Part shown: one piece after another, positions 23,836 through 36,700 of the stretch
Layout: every line of letters starts with the position of its first letter
How positions within the stretch are numbered: the first letter of the stretch is position 1
Origin: Vigna angularis
Lineage: Eukaryota > Streptophyta > Magnoliopsida > Fabales > Fabaceae
Length of the DNA: 64,000 bases
Direction of reading: 5' to 3'
Assembly (NCBI RefSeq): GCF_016808095.1
Contig: NC_068970.1
Location: 35,312,630-35,376,629, forward strand
Notes under the pieces: model-generated
What the model saw: only the letters and a program-made list of their open reading frames with translations
Told to the model about the DNA's origin: nothing
The model's database searches: none
Translations under genes and position numbers: made by a program

Positions 23836-25165
23836 TGTGAAAGTTAAACCCAAACCCTTGTGTATTTTTTATGCTGACAACAACAGAAATGTTTCAGTAA
23901 GTTACTTGCACAACAACATAAATGTTTTAATATGCAAAGTTGCATTTACATGTGTGTTTGTGCTTGAATTGTTTGGTTTGGATACTTATTGTGGTTATAC
24001 ATGGGTTTATATTTGTGGTATGCATGTTCATTGTTTTGAATGATGAAACTCTTTGCACAAGGCATATCTGTATGAGTTAATCGATTATAATGTTTATGTA
24101 ATCAGTTAGATTCATTAGATATCAACAAATGCTTAACTATGACAAACTGCAAGTTTTAACCGATTACATTATATGTATAATCGATTAAAACTCGTGTCTT
24201 TGCTTACACCTGATTGTTGAGTGCAGTGATGTGTTTTCAGATGAAAAAGTTTTCAAATTTGCTTAAGTGTCATACTTAACCGATTACACGATTTTCTTAA
24301 TCAGTTAAATCTCGTGCACACTGAAAATTGTTTTCATGATAAGTCTTAACTAACATAACGATCATATTTTGAATTCTTTTGACTTATATTAATTGTGTAA
24401 TCGATTACATTAAATGCGTAATTTGTTAAATATATTTTAATATAATTCTGGTATAGCAGTGTTAATTGGTTAACCGATTACATTAATATGGTAATCGATT
24501 AAGATGCGTTAGACTTGAGAAAACTATATATTAATGCATAGCTCTCTACATAGATAATTAACTTTTGATCTTTCATCTTTAATATCTGATCAAGTGAGTT
24601 GAGATAAGATTTTGTAGGGGTGCTTATTCTCCAAGAACTAAGAAGCGTTAGTTTGGAAGATTCAAAGGATTCTTGAAGGAATTCTTGTTGTGCTTTCGTT
24701 TCCTGATCATCATCCGCACTCTAAGGTGTTCTAAATCATACCAGTGTTGATTTTGTAGTATGTGGATTGTGGTTTTCCTGTTGCCGGTGGCCAGGAAGAG
24801 AACGTGAGGTTCTGATTTCTTTGAGAGGTGTCTCAAAGGGTTTCTGTAAGAAGAGGGTTGTTCTTTCTGTTTTGTGTTCTTCTATATTAGATTTGAAGTT
24901 GAAGAGGAGATTGCATTAAGAGAGGGTCTCTGTATATCTTGTTGTATAACTTAATCTTTATAGTGAAGTGGCTTTCAATCTCAGATTGATTAAAGGAGAC
25001 TAGATGTAGGCATTAGGCCGAACCAGTATAAAATTCTTGGTGTTTGTCTTTCTATCCCTTATCTCTTTTATTGCTTTACAATCTTTATTTGCTTGTGTTT
25101 CAAGAAAAGGTTAAAGATTTCCAAAGGTTTTGAAAAGAACATTTTTTTAATACAAAATCAATTCA
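23836..25165 (+). mobile_element. Copia-like LTR (truncated or solo)
   Basis: A polypurine-tract-like AGGGGGAGC (23825-23833) is followed by TGTGAAAGTT as a possible LTR start. The region 24080-24510 carries repeated AACCGATTACA/TAATCGATTA motifs. Near 25000-25035, GGAGACTAGATGTAGGCATT...CCGAACCAGTATAAAATTC is the R-U5-type signature of legume copia LTRs, and related versions occur near 50.9 kb and 53.9 kb. The end TTCA at 25162-25165 is directly followed by a TGTAACATCCC-type LTR start. No gag-pol is present on either side. The outer ends are inferred. Confidence 0.55.
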
Positions 25166-26149
25166 CTCTGTAACATCCCATTTTAATAGTATCAAACTAC
25201 CAAAACGAAACATTACGTAGATGCTACAAGAACAACTAGGTAAAAAAAACCTCTTTCAAAATAGAGATCTACTTTTGTAGATCTATCTAACAACTCATAT
25301 GCTTCTCCCTCACCTCTAGCTGGAACAACTAAGAAGGTGAATCCCTAAGCTAAACCCTACCACACACACAAGGTTAGTCCCTTACTGCGTGATAGGCCTC
25401 CAGGTAGCGCCTATACTAGGACTTCCTAGTACTCTCACCACATGTATTAATCCTCTCTATTTGAGAATGAAAGGCCATTAGAGTGTTAGGATAACCCTGA
25501 TGTTGAGCTCCCTGTATACATTCTAAAATACTTGAAACCATACCGAAGGAGTTCCCTGTGTGGAACCCATGTTAGCAACCGTGAAATCATACCGAAGGAG
25601 TTTCCCGTGGAACCCATATTACCAACCCTAAAACCATTTGAAACCATGAACATATGTCACTTTACTTTCACAATGAATACCAATATATCTCATCTTTATA
25701 TCATACATCAAATACATGCATAACTTCACCAATAAACCATCATAGAATACTTTAAATATTTTATACACCATCCTCAAAGTCAAAACATAGCTCAAAGTTA
25801 TCATAAAATAAAGAAATATTCAAAACAGGTTCTGGACTAGTCACTTAGTGCACCAAACTCGTTGTGTGAAAACATAAACAATGGGTTCTGCTCACTCATC
25901 TCTTGCTCAGTGCACCAAGTTTGTTCGCTCAGCTAAAGCCCACTCGCTCAACACACCAAGTCGGTTCGCTTAGCAAGACTGCATAATTCTACAGTACCAA
26001 TTCTACACTATGATTATATATATATGAGTGCATGTAAGTGGAGCTAGTCTTCAATATCTATGTTTGAGTAATTATGCATGAGTGCATGTATATTTTGGTT
26101 ATGTATGTGCCATGAAAGTGAGGGGACTACATTTGTTTTATCCAAATGT

Positions 26150-26675
26150 CATTATGTTATCATGGTATTTTGTAAGAAGTTGTAATATTTTTATATGATG
26201 TCATGAGGTTATGTATGATTTCTAGTATTTTTATATATTGTCGTGGTGTTTTATAGGAAGTCGTAATATATTTATATCGTGATATTATATATGAAACTAT
26301 GGTATTTTATATCTTGTCGTGGTGTTTTATAAGAAACCATAATAATTTTATATGATGTTGTAGTGTTGTATATGAGTCCATTGTCGTGGTGTTATATAGA
26401 AAGTCATAATATTTTTATATGTTGTGGTGGTATTGTATATGAAGTTGTGGTATTTTAAATGTTGTCGTGGACTTTTATAGGAAACCGTAATATTTTATAT
26501 GATGTCGTAGTGTTGTATATGAAGTTGTAGTATTTTTATATGTTGTTGTTGTGTTTTGTAAGAAGTCATAATATATTTATATGATATTATGGTATTGTAT
26601 ATGAAGTTGTGGTATTGTTATATGTTGTCGTGGTGTTTTATAGGAAGTTGTAGTATTTTAATATGATGTTATGGT
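26150..26675. repeat. Satellite-like tandem array, mostly 76-82 bp period
   Basis: A consensus like TTGTCGTGGTGTTTTATAGG, then AAGTCGTAATATTTTTATAT and ATGTCGTAGTGTTGTATATG, recurs with starts near 26241, 26317, 26384, 26465, 26546 and 26628. Spacings are 76, 67, 81, 81 and 82 bp. The units also show internal half-unit similarity of about 40 bp. No coding potential. Confidence 0.85.
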
Positions 26676-26689
26676 GATAAACAAGAGAG

Positions 26690-26870
26690 TTCTACTTTGG
26701 TAAGTAGGCCTTGTTTTGATAAATAGGATCAAAAAATAACTGCTTTAGTAAGTGGACCTTGTTTTGGTAAACAAGAGAGTCATATCTTGGTAAGTAGGCC
26801 CTATTTTGGTAAAAAGGATTGTGGAAGTGATGTTTTGGTAAGTGAGTCATGTTTTGGTAAACAAGCCGAG
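26690..26870. repeat. Short tandem repeat of TTTTGGTAAGTAGGCC-type units
   Basis: Phrases such as TTTGGTAAGTAGGCC(T/C)T and TTTTGGTAAACAAG recur at roughly 35-70 bp intervals. The minus-strand open frame here (26692-26946) is only the repeat read as YQNxxxLPK-like residues. Confidence 0.7.
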
Positions 26871-27578
26871 TGGCCGAAGTACAGAAATAAACATAGTTGG
26901 TGGTGATGATAACACGGTCTGTTTGAATTGAAGTATGGATTGACAATGTTTGATTGTGTGGTGGATTTGATTTGAGTAAGAGTGTTATGAGCTTAGATTG
27001 TAATTGATAATCATATTATTATATGTTGTTTTGATGTTTATTTTGTTAGTTCACATTTATATTGGTAATATTTACCTATAATGATCATATTTATACGGGA
27101 CCAGATGATATTACAAAGAAGATTGTTGATGTTGTGTAGAGCGAGAGACGAGTGGAAAATTATTGTTAGAGTTTTCAAAACATTCTTAGACAATTAAATG
27201 ATTTATGTTTTTGTACGTTATTTGAAGTTGTAATTACATTAATTAATATTCTCTAATGTTTTTGTTTATTTCACCATAATGAAATAAAATTTCAAATTTT
27301 CACGAGATGGTATAAGAGTTATATTTTTTTAAAATAATAAGCATTGTTTTACTTACGCATGACGTCCTAAATTAGAAAATTACATATTTCATATTCTTTA
27401 TAACTTTTTTCTAATATAAAATGTTGGTGAGTGATTTTGGTCAATTAAAATTTTTATTAAACGTGTACTCAAATCTCATTTGTAGAGATTTTTTTTTTAA
27501 ATGAGATGTTAGAATTTTGTTATTGTGAAGAGTTGAACATATAACATGTCCCACTCTTCCTTCTAAACATTTAAATTA

Positions 27579-28800
27579 GGTTTAATTGCTTCCTTTGTCC
27601 CCAGTTTGGTTGAATTGTGTCAAATTCATCCTCATTTTTAAAAAAGTTTCATTGTCGTCCTCACGTGGTGTAAAAGTGTCAATTGAATCCAAACGTAGAA
27701 AAAATTTGTGTCAATGTAGTCATCTGCGTTAAATACACACTAACGGTGTTAAGTGGCTGATTATTTGGCACTAGAGAATTAAAACGTGGCAAATAAGTCA
27801 CAGTAGTGGTAATGAGTCATCCAGATTCTAACGCCTCCTTGCGACACCATCAACTATTGCCCGCAGCTTCTTAACAATAATCAAGAACAAAATGCGACAG
27901 GGTCTTCTTCCGCGCGACTCAACCTGCCCAAAATTGCCAAGAAAGGAAAAAAATATTTTGAAATTACAAGATGAAGAACACCAATCTACAGAGAGGAAAA
28001 CAAGAAACCCACTCAAATCGCAAAATCAGAAACCCCCAAATTTCCAAGTCGCGACAATAAGGAACCCCAAACTTCGAGTCAGACGCGACTTCCCTTCACT
28101 GCGAATACGCCGGAACACGAACCTAGCGCGGAGGCGCCGCTGCTGCAAAGGCGTCGCGGCTTCAACATCCACCACGCCGCGATAAAATGAAAGACGCGCC
28201 TGAGCCATTCAAAATCGCCTCCCTCCCTGCAGGAACGAACCGGCCACGGAGAAGCGAAAGGGAGTCTTCCCTCCCTGCGAAGCACGAACCAGAAATTAGG
28301 AAGAGGAAAAGAAAATGGGTACCTCCCTCACCGCGGAACGAACAAAGCGACAAAAAAAAAAAGAAAATGGGTGCCTCCATCTTCTTATGAAGCCGCGACA
28401 GGGAGGAGAAGAAGAAAACAAACCCTAAGTTGGGTTATTCAAGAACAGAAACGAGGATTGAGGAAAGATTTGGACTTCTAGAATTGAAATTTCCAAATTG
28501 AATTTAATTAAGGTTAATCTGAAATCTCAATCGTCGAGTTCTTCCTTCCTAAGGACTGCCACGTCATTACCACTACTGTGACTCATTTGCCACGTTTTAA
28601 TTCTCTAGTGCCAAATAATCAGCCACTTAACACCGTTAGTGTGTATTTAACGGAGATGACTACATTGACACAAATTTTTTCTATGTTTGGATTCAATTGA
28701 CACTTTTACACCACGTGAGGACGACAATGAAACTTTTTTAAAAATGAGGATGAATTTGACACAATTCAACCAAACTGGGGACAAAGGAAGCAATTAAACC
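27579..28800. mobile_element. Complete non-autonomous MULE, 1222 bp, perfect 9-bp TSD
   Basis: Long terminal inverted repeats of about 237 bp (27579-27815 and 28563-28800) begin GGTTTAATTGCTTCCTTTGT and are highly similar. The element is flanked by the identical 9-mer TTTAAATTA (27570-27578 and 28801-28809), diagnostic for Mutator-like elements. No transposase is encoded. The interior (27830-28480) is strikingly GC-rich for this window, with CGCGGC and CCGCGG clusters and overlapping open frames on both strands (for example 97 codons at 27892-28185). This suggests captured host sequence (Pack-MULE), though I cannot name the source. Confidence 0.92.
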
Positions 28801-28809
28801 TTTAAATTA

Positions 28810-29771
28810 ATCTTAAAACTCTTAAATAATGTGGGAACCACAACTTTTCTTACCTTCTCTCTTCAAACTTTTCCTACTAAATCAACCTTATAATTCTATT
28901 TGTAGAGTTCTGTTATTGGGCGTGAGATCATACCCAAATGAATAAATCTCTATCAAAATAGGTATGCGTGGATATGTTTTGTTTCTGAATCAAACATCAT
29001 GAGAACAAGTTAGGAATTCTCCAGATTTTTTTAAGCTTTTGAACTAATCCAATAATATAGTAATTAAGGTATAAGAGGATTTACTTTTAAATCATGGTTG
29101 AAATATGGGATTTGCTATGTTTTGGACTTGTTAGTAGTATATAATGTTTTGTTAGATTAGATTGAAATATAAATTTTAGTTCGTACTCTTATTGCACTGT
29201 TAAAACTTTGAATTTCATTGTCGAAATTTTCGCTTATATGTCCTATTCGACGGGTTTTATCCAACTAAAATTAAAATCAGATTTTAGCAAGAGTATTTTT
29301 CCAACGATCCCACAAATTACTATGATTTTCGCAAGTAACCTTTGTGTTGCAAAATCTGTTTTAATATATATAAATTCACTATATATAGTGCTATGAATTT
29401 AGCAATGGACACATTTAGCTTCGCAATAGAAATATTTATTAATTCGATGAAATTTCGTAAGAAAGCAGCTCTCAAAGCGATTAAAAAAGAAACCTGTATC
29501 GTTTCTATTGGATCGAAAACAAATTACAAAAAGTGAATATCAAATCCAATATATGGTGTTTTTGCAATGTGCAACCTAACTTACTAGAGACAGATACCAT
29601 GGTGGAACATGATTTGTCTGCCAATAATATAAACTTCATTCTATCATAAATCCAATATGTACAAGCGTTGGTATTGATAGAATTGGAGTTTTACTATATT
29701 TGCTTAAATGAAATTTCAATTTATAATGAAAGAATAACACGAACAACATCGAAAGAATAAAGTTTTCTCCA
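28810..29771. other. Intergenic; includes the probable 3'UTR of the second NPF gene
   Basis: AT-rich sequence. The short open frames at 29208-29536 have no recognisable domain. Confidence 0.5.
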
Positions 29772-31975
29772 TCAGTTATTCTTCACAAGGACCTTATAAT
29801 GATAGCTACGTGAACATGCTATGAAACATAACATGTTTAACAATCCAAATGCGGCAACCACGAAATAGAAGTTCTCTAATCTGCCCTTATTAATGTCTCC
29901 ATCAAGCCAATCTGGTTGGCCTTGCTTCCCAGTGAAAGAATGCACAATGTTTACTATGAAGCTGCTCAAGTTGCTAGCAGCTGACACATTGAGGCATAGC
30001 AATGAATTTGCAATACTTCTCAAGCCCTCAGGGGACTCATTGTTGAAAAACTCAGTGTGACCAACTGTTGCAAAAACATGACAACATGCTAAAAGAATGA
30101 ACTGAGGAGCCAGCCACAGCACTGATATGGGTGCAACCCCATCCGATGCCCCAGATGAAATGGCCAATTCCCTTCTCTTGATCTCCACCAACCCTGAAAC
30201 CACCATTGATAGAAAACCAAAAGCATGTCCAAATCCAATCCTTTGAAGGGCTGTCAGTCCCCCTTCTTGCTTCGTTACTTTCTCCAGTGCAGGAACAACA
30301 ATTCGATCGTAGAATGGGAGCAATATGCCTATTGACAGCAGCATTATCACATTTATTGAGCCAGGATGAATCTCGAAGTTATGTCCCAAGTGCCTATCCA
30401 TTTTCATGGCTTGTGATACTCCAAATATTGCTTGTTGTCCTAAGGGAATGTTGACTATGATGCTGGTCACGAATATCGGCATGATTTTCAGCAAGCATTT
30501 CAGCTCTTCCACTTGCTGGATGCTACTTAGTCTCCAAGGCTTTTTGTTCAATCCATCATTGTCCAAGTCGTTCTCCACCACTATAGCAGCTTTGTTTAAA
30601 CATCTAATAAACAAAAACCAATCAGTAACACAAGAAATTATGCGACCCCACAAAGGAATTTACCTTTTTGTAATCTTAAGAAGCAGATTATAATTTCAGG
30701 GACTAGATTAACATTTAACTTGAGATATATCATTTACCCAAAATCATTTGTAAGAAGCAGCTTTCCTTCTGAATCATTTTCGAGTGGTGGATCGTAAAGT
30801 GCTGCTTGTGTGTCCCTGGCAGCATACATACGAAAATGGCGCTTGTGTTGTGCTGCAACTAGCACTTGAACTATGCTAGAAAGGTTGCTTCCCTTAGGCT
30901 TAACATAGGCATAAACTTTGGAGCCAGCAAAGAAGAAAAGGATTGAAACAATCATGTACACAGTGGGCAGTGCAAAACCAAGGGTCCAACTAACAGAATC
31001 TTGAATATAAACCAATACAGTTTGGTTTATCAACATGACCAGGGTCTGTGTGGTGTAGTACAGAGTGTAGAAGCTGCTACTTCCATGCCTTCCTTCAGCA
31101 GTGGTCAAATCAAATTGGTCAACGGCAAAGGGAACACTGCAAGGCCTTATTCCACCAGAACCAATCGATAACCAGAACAGACCAAAAACTAGCACACCCA
31201 TTTGGAAATTTGATTGACCTTGGCACGCACCATTCTGCTGCTGCTCAACGGAGCATGGTGCAGGATGAAATTGTGGCACCCAAGCAGTTAGCATCACAGT
31301 AACCATGCCCTAGACAAATAGAAACAAAAGTTAAAATCCAAATTATTATACATTCACCATTGGTTTTATTGTAATTGTGTATGAAAAACCTGAGATAGAA
31401 GTTATAATCAATCCAAATGAAAATAATAGGTACCACAAGGCTGGCAAAGGATGCAAGGGCAATTGTTCGAAACTTTCCCAAGTAGGCATCAGCAAAAAAG
31501 GCTCCGATCAGAGGAGTAATATTGGACACAGCAATCCATGTGTTCAAAATGTTTGCTGAAAGAACCTGATCCATGTTATACACTTTCATCAAATACACCA
31601 CAAAATTCGCCTGCATTCCAAACGTTGCTAGCCTCTCAATTGTGTCATTTCCTGCACATTTCATTCTAATTATAGTCCCAAGCACATTTCCATTTTGGTC
31701 TCTTTAACTTAATAAAATGTGACAAGTTAAAAGTAACACTAGTGAAAGAATCAATTAGTGCAAAAAACTCACTAAATTTAGAAGATGAAATTCAAGTAGC
31801 AGAAGTTACAAGACAGACCTAGAATGTAAGGCATGGCTTTCCATCCAGGCTTTCTAGAGTGTGTGTTTGGCTCTGATTGAGCAAGGCTTTCTTCATCTAG
31901 CAATTTCTGTTGCAGAGAGGGCATTGAAGTGCGTTTTCGTTTAGCAAATGAAAAGAGTGAGCTCAATCTATCCAT
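29772..31975 (-). CDS. NRT1/PTR family transporter, NPF2 subfamily
   Basis: Twelve-helix NPF/POT transporter, a divergent tandem relative of the gene at 18150-21941. Exons on the minus strand are 31975-31819, 31651-31434, 31309-30738 and 30603-29772. All junctions are GT-AG, phases 1, 0 and 2 match its neighbour, and exon 2 is exactly the same length (218 nt). The product is 592 aa. The ATG at 31975 lies in AACAATGG, a good context. Diagnostic segments are GAFFADAYLGKFRTIALASF, GSGGIRPCSVPFAVDQFD, YYTTQTLVMLINQT, WRLSSIQQVEELKCLLKIMP, FGVSQAMKMDRHLG and EGLRSIANSLL. The TM1 motif is DTIER (residues 55-59) instead of ExxER: the first acidic residue is Asp rather than Glu. This is conservative but unusual in the proton-coupling motif. 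NPF2 members carry nitrate, glucosinolates or flavonol glycosides, so the substrate is not predictable. Confidence 0.92.
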
Positions 31976-32035
31976 TGTTAATAGCTTAATCAGTTTTTGC
32001 AACTGTTGTGTAGAAAATCTGCAAAACTATGGACC

Positions 32036-32042
32036 TTATATA
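32036..32042 (-). promoter_or_regulatory. TATA box of the second NPF gene
   Basis: The minus strand reads GTTATATAAGG about 61 bases upstream of the ATG at 31975, implying a short leader of about 30 nt. Confidence 0.6.
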
Positions 32043-32049
32043 ACACAAA

Positions 32050-33779
32050 ATTCTTGGTCTTGCCTATAGAGTAAGAAACTAAAAAAAAGGTACAAGTGCT
32101 GATCTGTCATGCAGATGCTTTAGTCATCACATGAAAAATCTGCTAAGAAGTGCTTTTTTACTACATTTTATGATTAGGATTGCTTTAACGTTTGAATGTA
32201 TTAACTATACCATTAATTAAATGCCTTCCTTAGTTCTTATAATTCCTTCTGTAGAACTTTGACCAAGTTCAAAGTTAGACTAGTTACTTTTATTAAGATT
32301 TAGTTATATTATTTTCTGTCAAAATATCCTTAATTACTAATCGTTTTCTAAATTCAATGAGTAACAAATCAAATGTATTAATGTCTTTCTTGCCTTTTCT
32401 TTATAATCTAATCTTGTATCCTACAAGGATCATTCAAGAATTAATTTTTAATATTCTCGTCAACAAAAATTGAAGCGATGGATAGATTAATTATGAAAGA
32501 CATTAACATAACTACTAGAACTAATAAAAATAATTTCAAAAATTAAAATATGTTTCATTAATGTGAGGGTGATTATATAAAAGTATATAAATTTATTATT
32601 TATAATTACATTATTTAATTTTTTAATCTTGATAAATGAATTAAACCTGTCTAATAAAAAACATTGGAACTACTCTTGCTTCTACTTAAGAAAAATAATA
32701 AATAAACAATTTATTGTAGTTATTTAGCTACTAAATTAAAACGTGTAGTGAACATATCTTCTAAAAAAGAATGTTCAAACAAATAATTGAGTTAAACCCA
32801 CTTAATTAAAAGTGACATGACAACAAGGTTATTCAGGGTATGCTTGTTTAAAGTTTTTTCAGAAAAAAGAAATTTTTTTTAATAAAATAATCATGTATTG
32901 TTATTTAATAAACCAATTGTTCTAATAGGAAATTTTAATTTTATATTTTGGCTAAGTTATCATATACTTTAACTCGTTTAATTAAACTTGACAAATTGAA
33001 TTAGTATTATTATAGTGTAAAAAGTTAAAACTTTTTAATTTCTTAAAAAATTTGTGATACAGAAGTCTGTGGGTTCAGTCCAGACACGGAACGGTTCAAA
33101 ACTTGCCGAACTGTGGCCCATTTTACCCCTAATAGCTTTCTTACGTTTACATATTCTTAACTTTAGTGGTTCTTGTGTATACATAAGGAATATATGTTGT
33201 TTAGTCCAGTTTATATTTTATTTAAAGAATACTTCTAAATTTCATTTAAAAATAACATTTTTAAAAATCAGGAAATTATCTTCAAAATTCCTTTTTAGTC
33301 TTAAAAGCTCATTTAAAAATAAACATTTCTTTTGTAAAACTATATTTGTACAAAACAAAACTCTTATACTGAAAAAAAAAACTATGTATAAACTTATAGT
33401 GTGGAATATTAGTTATAACAAAAATAAACATTTCTTTTATAAAATTATATTTGTTAAAAAAATATATGTTATTATTGTCTAGCCCATAACGGTTCAATAA
33501 GTATATAAGATCCAAGTGTAAAATTTGGAAAAAAATATTAACAATCCTAAAATCAAGAAAAAATAATATTTATGATAATATAAACATAATTTAAGATTAA
33601 TAAACTAAATTCAGTTATTATATTTATTAATATGTTGTTATATCTTAAGTTTTATTTATTTATTTGTTATTATTTTTCGGACATTAGCACATCTACGAAA
33701 ACATATAAATATCCTCTATCACATATAATTTAATACTTATTCTAAATTCAAATTGGAGTCCTTACAGTGGATTTTTCCT
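32050..33779. other. Intergenic, upstream of the second NPF gene
   Basis: Very AT-rich sequence with no gene. The open frame 33054-33482 is low-complexity Lys/Phe/Ile-rich and not credible. Confidence 0.5.
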
Positions 33780-36700
33780 TTTTAGCGATGAGAGGCTCAA
33801 ATATACATTGGTAGCTGGTTCCTTCCACTTTGGATCAACTTGGCAAATTTTGGTAAAAGCACTAGAAATTAAAAATAATTTACTTGGTAAGTTGAAAAGA
33901 AAAAGACCTTTAGTACCAATTTTGTTGTAAAAGAAATGCATTTAAATGCACGACGATCAAACTTAGTTCTTTCAAAACAAAATGGTCGCAAAAGCCAAAC
34001 AACAAACATCTATGAGTTTAGTGAGGTGAGGAATGTAACATCCTAAAAATACAGTATAAACCATATATGAGAATAATCACATATTAATAATATGACAGAT
34101 CAGTCTTACGAAAGATCAGAAGCACAGTTATGGTCGAATGGCCTTACAAAATCGTACAGAATTTAAAACTGTACAATGGTTATAACTAGACCGAACAGTT
34201 TACAAAATAAACTTATAACGAATGGTCCTACAAAAGAAGAGGCCAACAACTAACCGAACGTTCCTAAGGTTCGACCTTCACTTTCACCTCTTCCAGTGCT
34301 TCTTCCAGCAACTCTTCTCCTTCTGCTCACATCCACACGGATGATCATTGCAACAGGACCAACAACCGAATGTACAACACAGACAAGATAATAAACAAGG
34401 TAAGCTTATGTAATTTAATTGATTCAATAAAACATACAATTTTCTTGATTAAATCAAACAATAACCAAATCATAATTCATACATCATGGCATGCAAAGAC
34501 CGATCACTTGACTCTGGCTGTCCGGACTGTATGAATCCTGTGTAGCTACGACGTTTGTGCACCCGGGTGATGTAGTAACTAGGACACCCTCAACAGTTGC
34601 CACCCGAGGTTAATCTGTTCCGTCCAAGTTAACCTTATGGACTAGGACCTCCTGCTATTCCCACACATGACTTACTCCTCTCTACGTGAGAATGAGTAAT
34701 CAAGGAATATCAGGATAAACGCCGGCTAAGCTTTGTCCACATTCATACTTTACCATTCAATAACCACTTTCTGAGATATTCCTCCCTAGAATACTCTTTC
34801 ATAACCAAACTATTTCATTCGCATAACATTTCAAATTCCCTTATACTTCATCATCAATATATTCAACTGAAATAAGATCACACTTTCTCATCATAGCACA
34901 AGTCCGAATGGAATAACACTTCTTAGAAACTAATAATGACCGAGCGTTATTTACGAATTTATCCGCTTCAATGAACAAACCCTTAAGAGTTCAAACCGGA
35001 CGCCACGAAGCCTAGGCCGAGTACTAAGACTCTAGGCCGAACACCCTTTAAAGACCAATACTGTTTGACACTAAATACTAATAACTGATGAGATACTATG
35101 AAGAAACGAACGCTATTGAGTTTGGCCGAAGACTCTTACTTTAAAAACGGTAATAATAGATTTCTGAAACGAAACCGAACGCTTGGTTTAAGATCGAGCC
35201 CTATAGAAACTGAACGCTACTTATACTTAGCTTTTAGTATGAGACTAACATTAAAGAGACCGAGTGCTACTCTAAGACCGAACACTACCAACTTAGTACA
35301 AGTAAGATATTGAGCACTAGTATAAGAACAAATGCTCATAAGAGACCACACAACTCAATAATACCGATCGCTATTACTAACATAAATACTAATACAAAAC
35401 CGAGCACCATATTGAACGAGTGTTGATCTAAGACCAAACACTTACAAAGAACGAGCGCTTAGTACAACAGAAGCACTACGGAGACCAAACACTCATTTGC
35501 ATATATTTAATAATATAAAATTGATCGTCATTAACTAAATTCTCTACAGAAGAATTTAGTTTAGACGGACGCTCAAAGGAAAACTGAACGGTCAATACTG
35601 ACTCTCGGTTACAGTTTACATAATTCTGCAGAGTATTATAGAGTGACTCTCAAACAATATCCCTAAAGCATGAGAATTCAGTTAAGACCCTACACTTACA
35701 TGAAGAATCGAACGATCACGAATGACGCTCGACCACAATTACAGAATTTACTCAGAATACTGCAGTTTGAAGATCAAACCCTATTTCAACTCAGTTCACA
35801 CCATTTATCAGTCATCCATCCACACATTCAAACATGCAGTAATACGCATATTTCATACTCATCGAATAATCAAACAAAGTATCATACAAACATACAACCA
35901 TTCAAAACAAGAATCTTAATCAAATTATATAAGCTTCCCTTACCTCTAAACGTAACCGAACGCTCACGGATGCAGAATATAGCTCACCACTACCAAAGAC
36001 CTTAACGTTCGACAGTCACGCTTTAAGAAACTGAACCAAACAGAAGACCAGAAATACTCAGAATAATATGATCCGCTCAGGCAACTAGAAATATGGGTTT
36101 GCATGCGAAAAGAAACGAACGTGCTAAGGAGAAAGTAACTCACCGACTTAGAACCACAACTCGATCGGTTTAAACGAAAGCCCTTGATGCCGGGAGAGTT
36201 CAAACAGTGCCTGAGAGGTGATCAGAAGTAGAAAAGATGAGATTTTCTTAGAGAGAAGGTGGAGATGGTAGAGAGAAGGAGGAGATTTAGAAGGTTGAAG
36301 ATGAATGGTGCATGCAGAGAAGTGGCACGACAATTTGAAGTTTAAGTTTTACTCCTACCGTCAAAACCGTTCGTCCAATCTGCATCACACACCTGTCTTC
36401 CACTTTCTGAATTTCAAACACCTCTTTCGCTTACACATGTACTCCACTAAGTTGGGGTTTTAAGGGTTCTGACAAGGAATACAATTATAAATCATATCTA
36501 ATAGTACTTTTTGAAGTAACAAGCGAGTTGAAAACCGATTATTAATAATGTGAATAGTGTATTCAACAATGAAGAACCAAAATTTGTGAAAGTTTAACTC
36601 GAAAAAGTAAGCATGATGTACATGGAGATTGTGTTAATGCTTATGTTCAATAATTCAATTTTGTTGTAACACATAAAATTTCTTGTAAAATACTTTTATT

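Larger units (their letters stand above)
25169..27320 (+). mobile_element. Gypsy-like LTR fragment, TGTAACATCCC type, with tandem arrays
   Basis: Starts TGTAACATCCCATTTTAATA. It shares a block with the LTRs at 34034 and 61522: near 25450-25500 CCTCTCTATTTGAGAATGAAAGG...GTGTTAGGATAACCC corresponds to 34676-34720 and 62150-62205. Around 25850-25980, CGCTCAGC/CTCGCTCAACAC phrases are typical of legume gypsy LTRs. The sequence beyond 26000 contains two tandem arrays (separate entries). The right end and target-site duplication could not be assigned. Confidence 0.5.

Noticed and set aside
26150..26675. CRISPR array
   Set aside because: Tandem units have no unique spacers and the context is plant nuclear DNA; the same applies to the 27-bp and 26-bp arrays.
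26692..26946. Minus-strand frame with repeated YQNxxxLPK
   Set aside because: It is the tandem repeat itself in translation, not a repeat protein.
27552..27556. CACTC as right target duplication of the LTR starting at 25169
   Set aside because: The preceding bases do not form a CA-type LTR end and the LTR similarity stops earlier; a 5-base match is expected by chance.
33054..33482. 142-codon plus-strand open frame
   Set aside because: Low-complexity Lys/Phe/Ile composition from AT-rich DNA; no domain.
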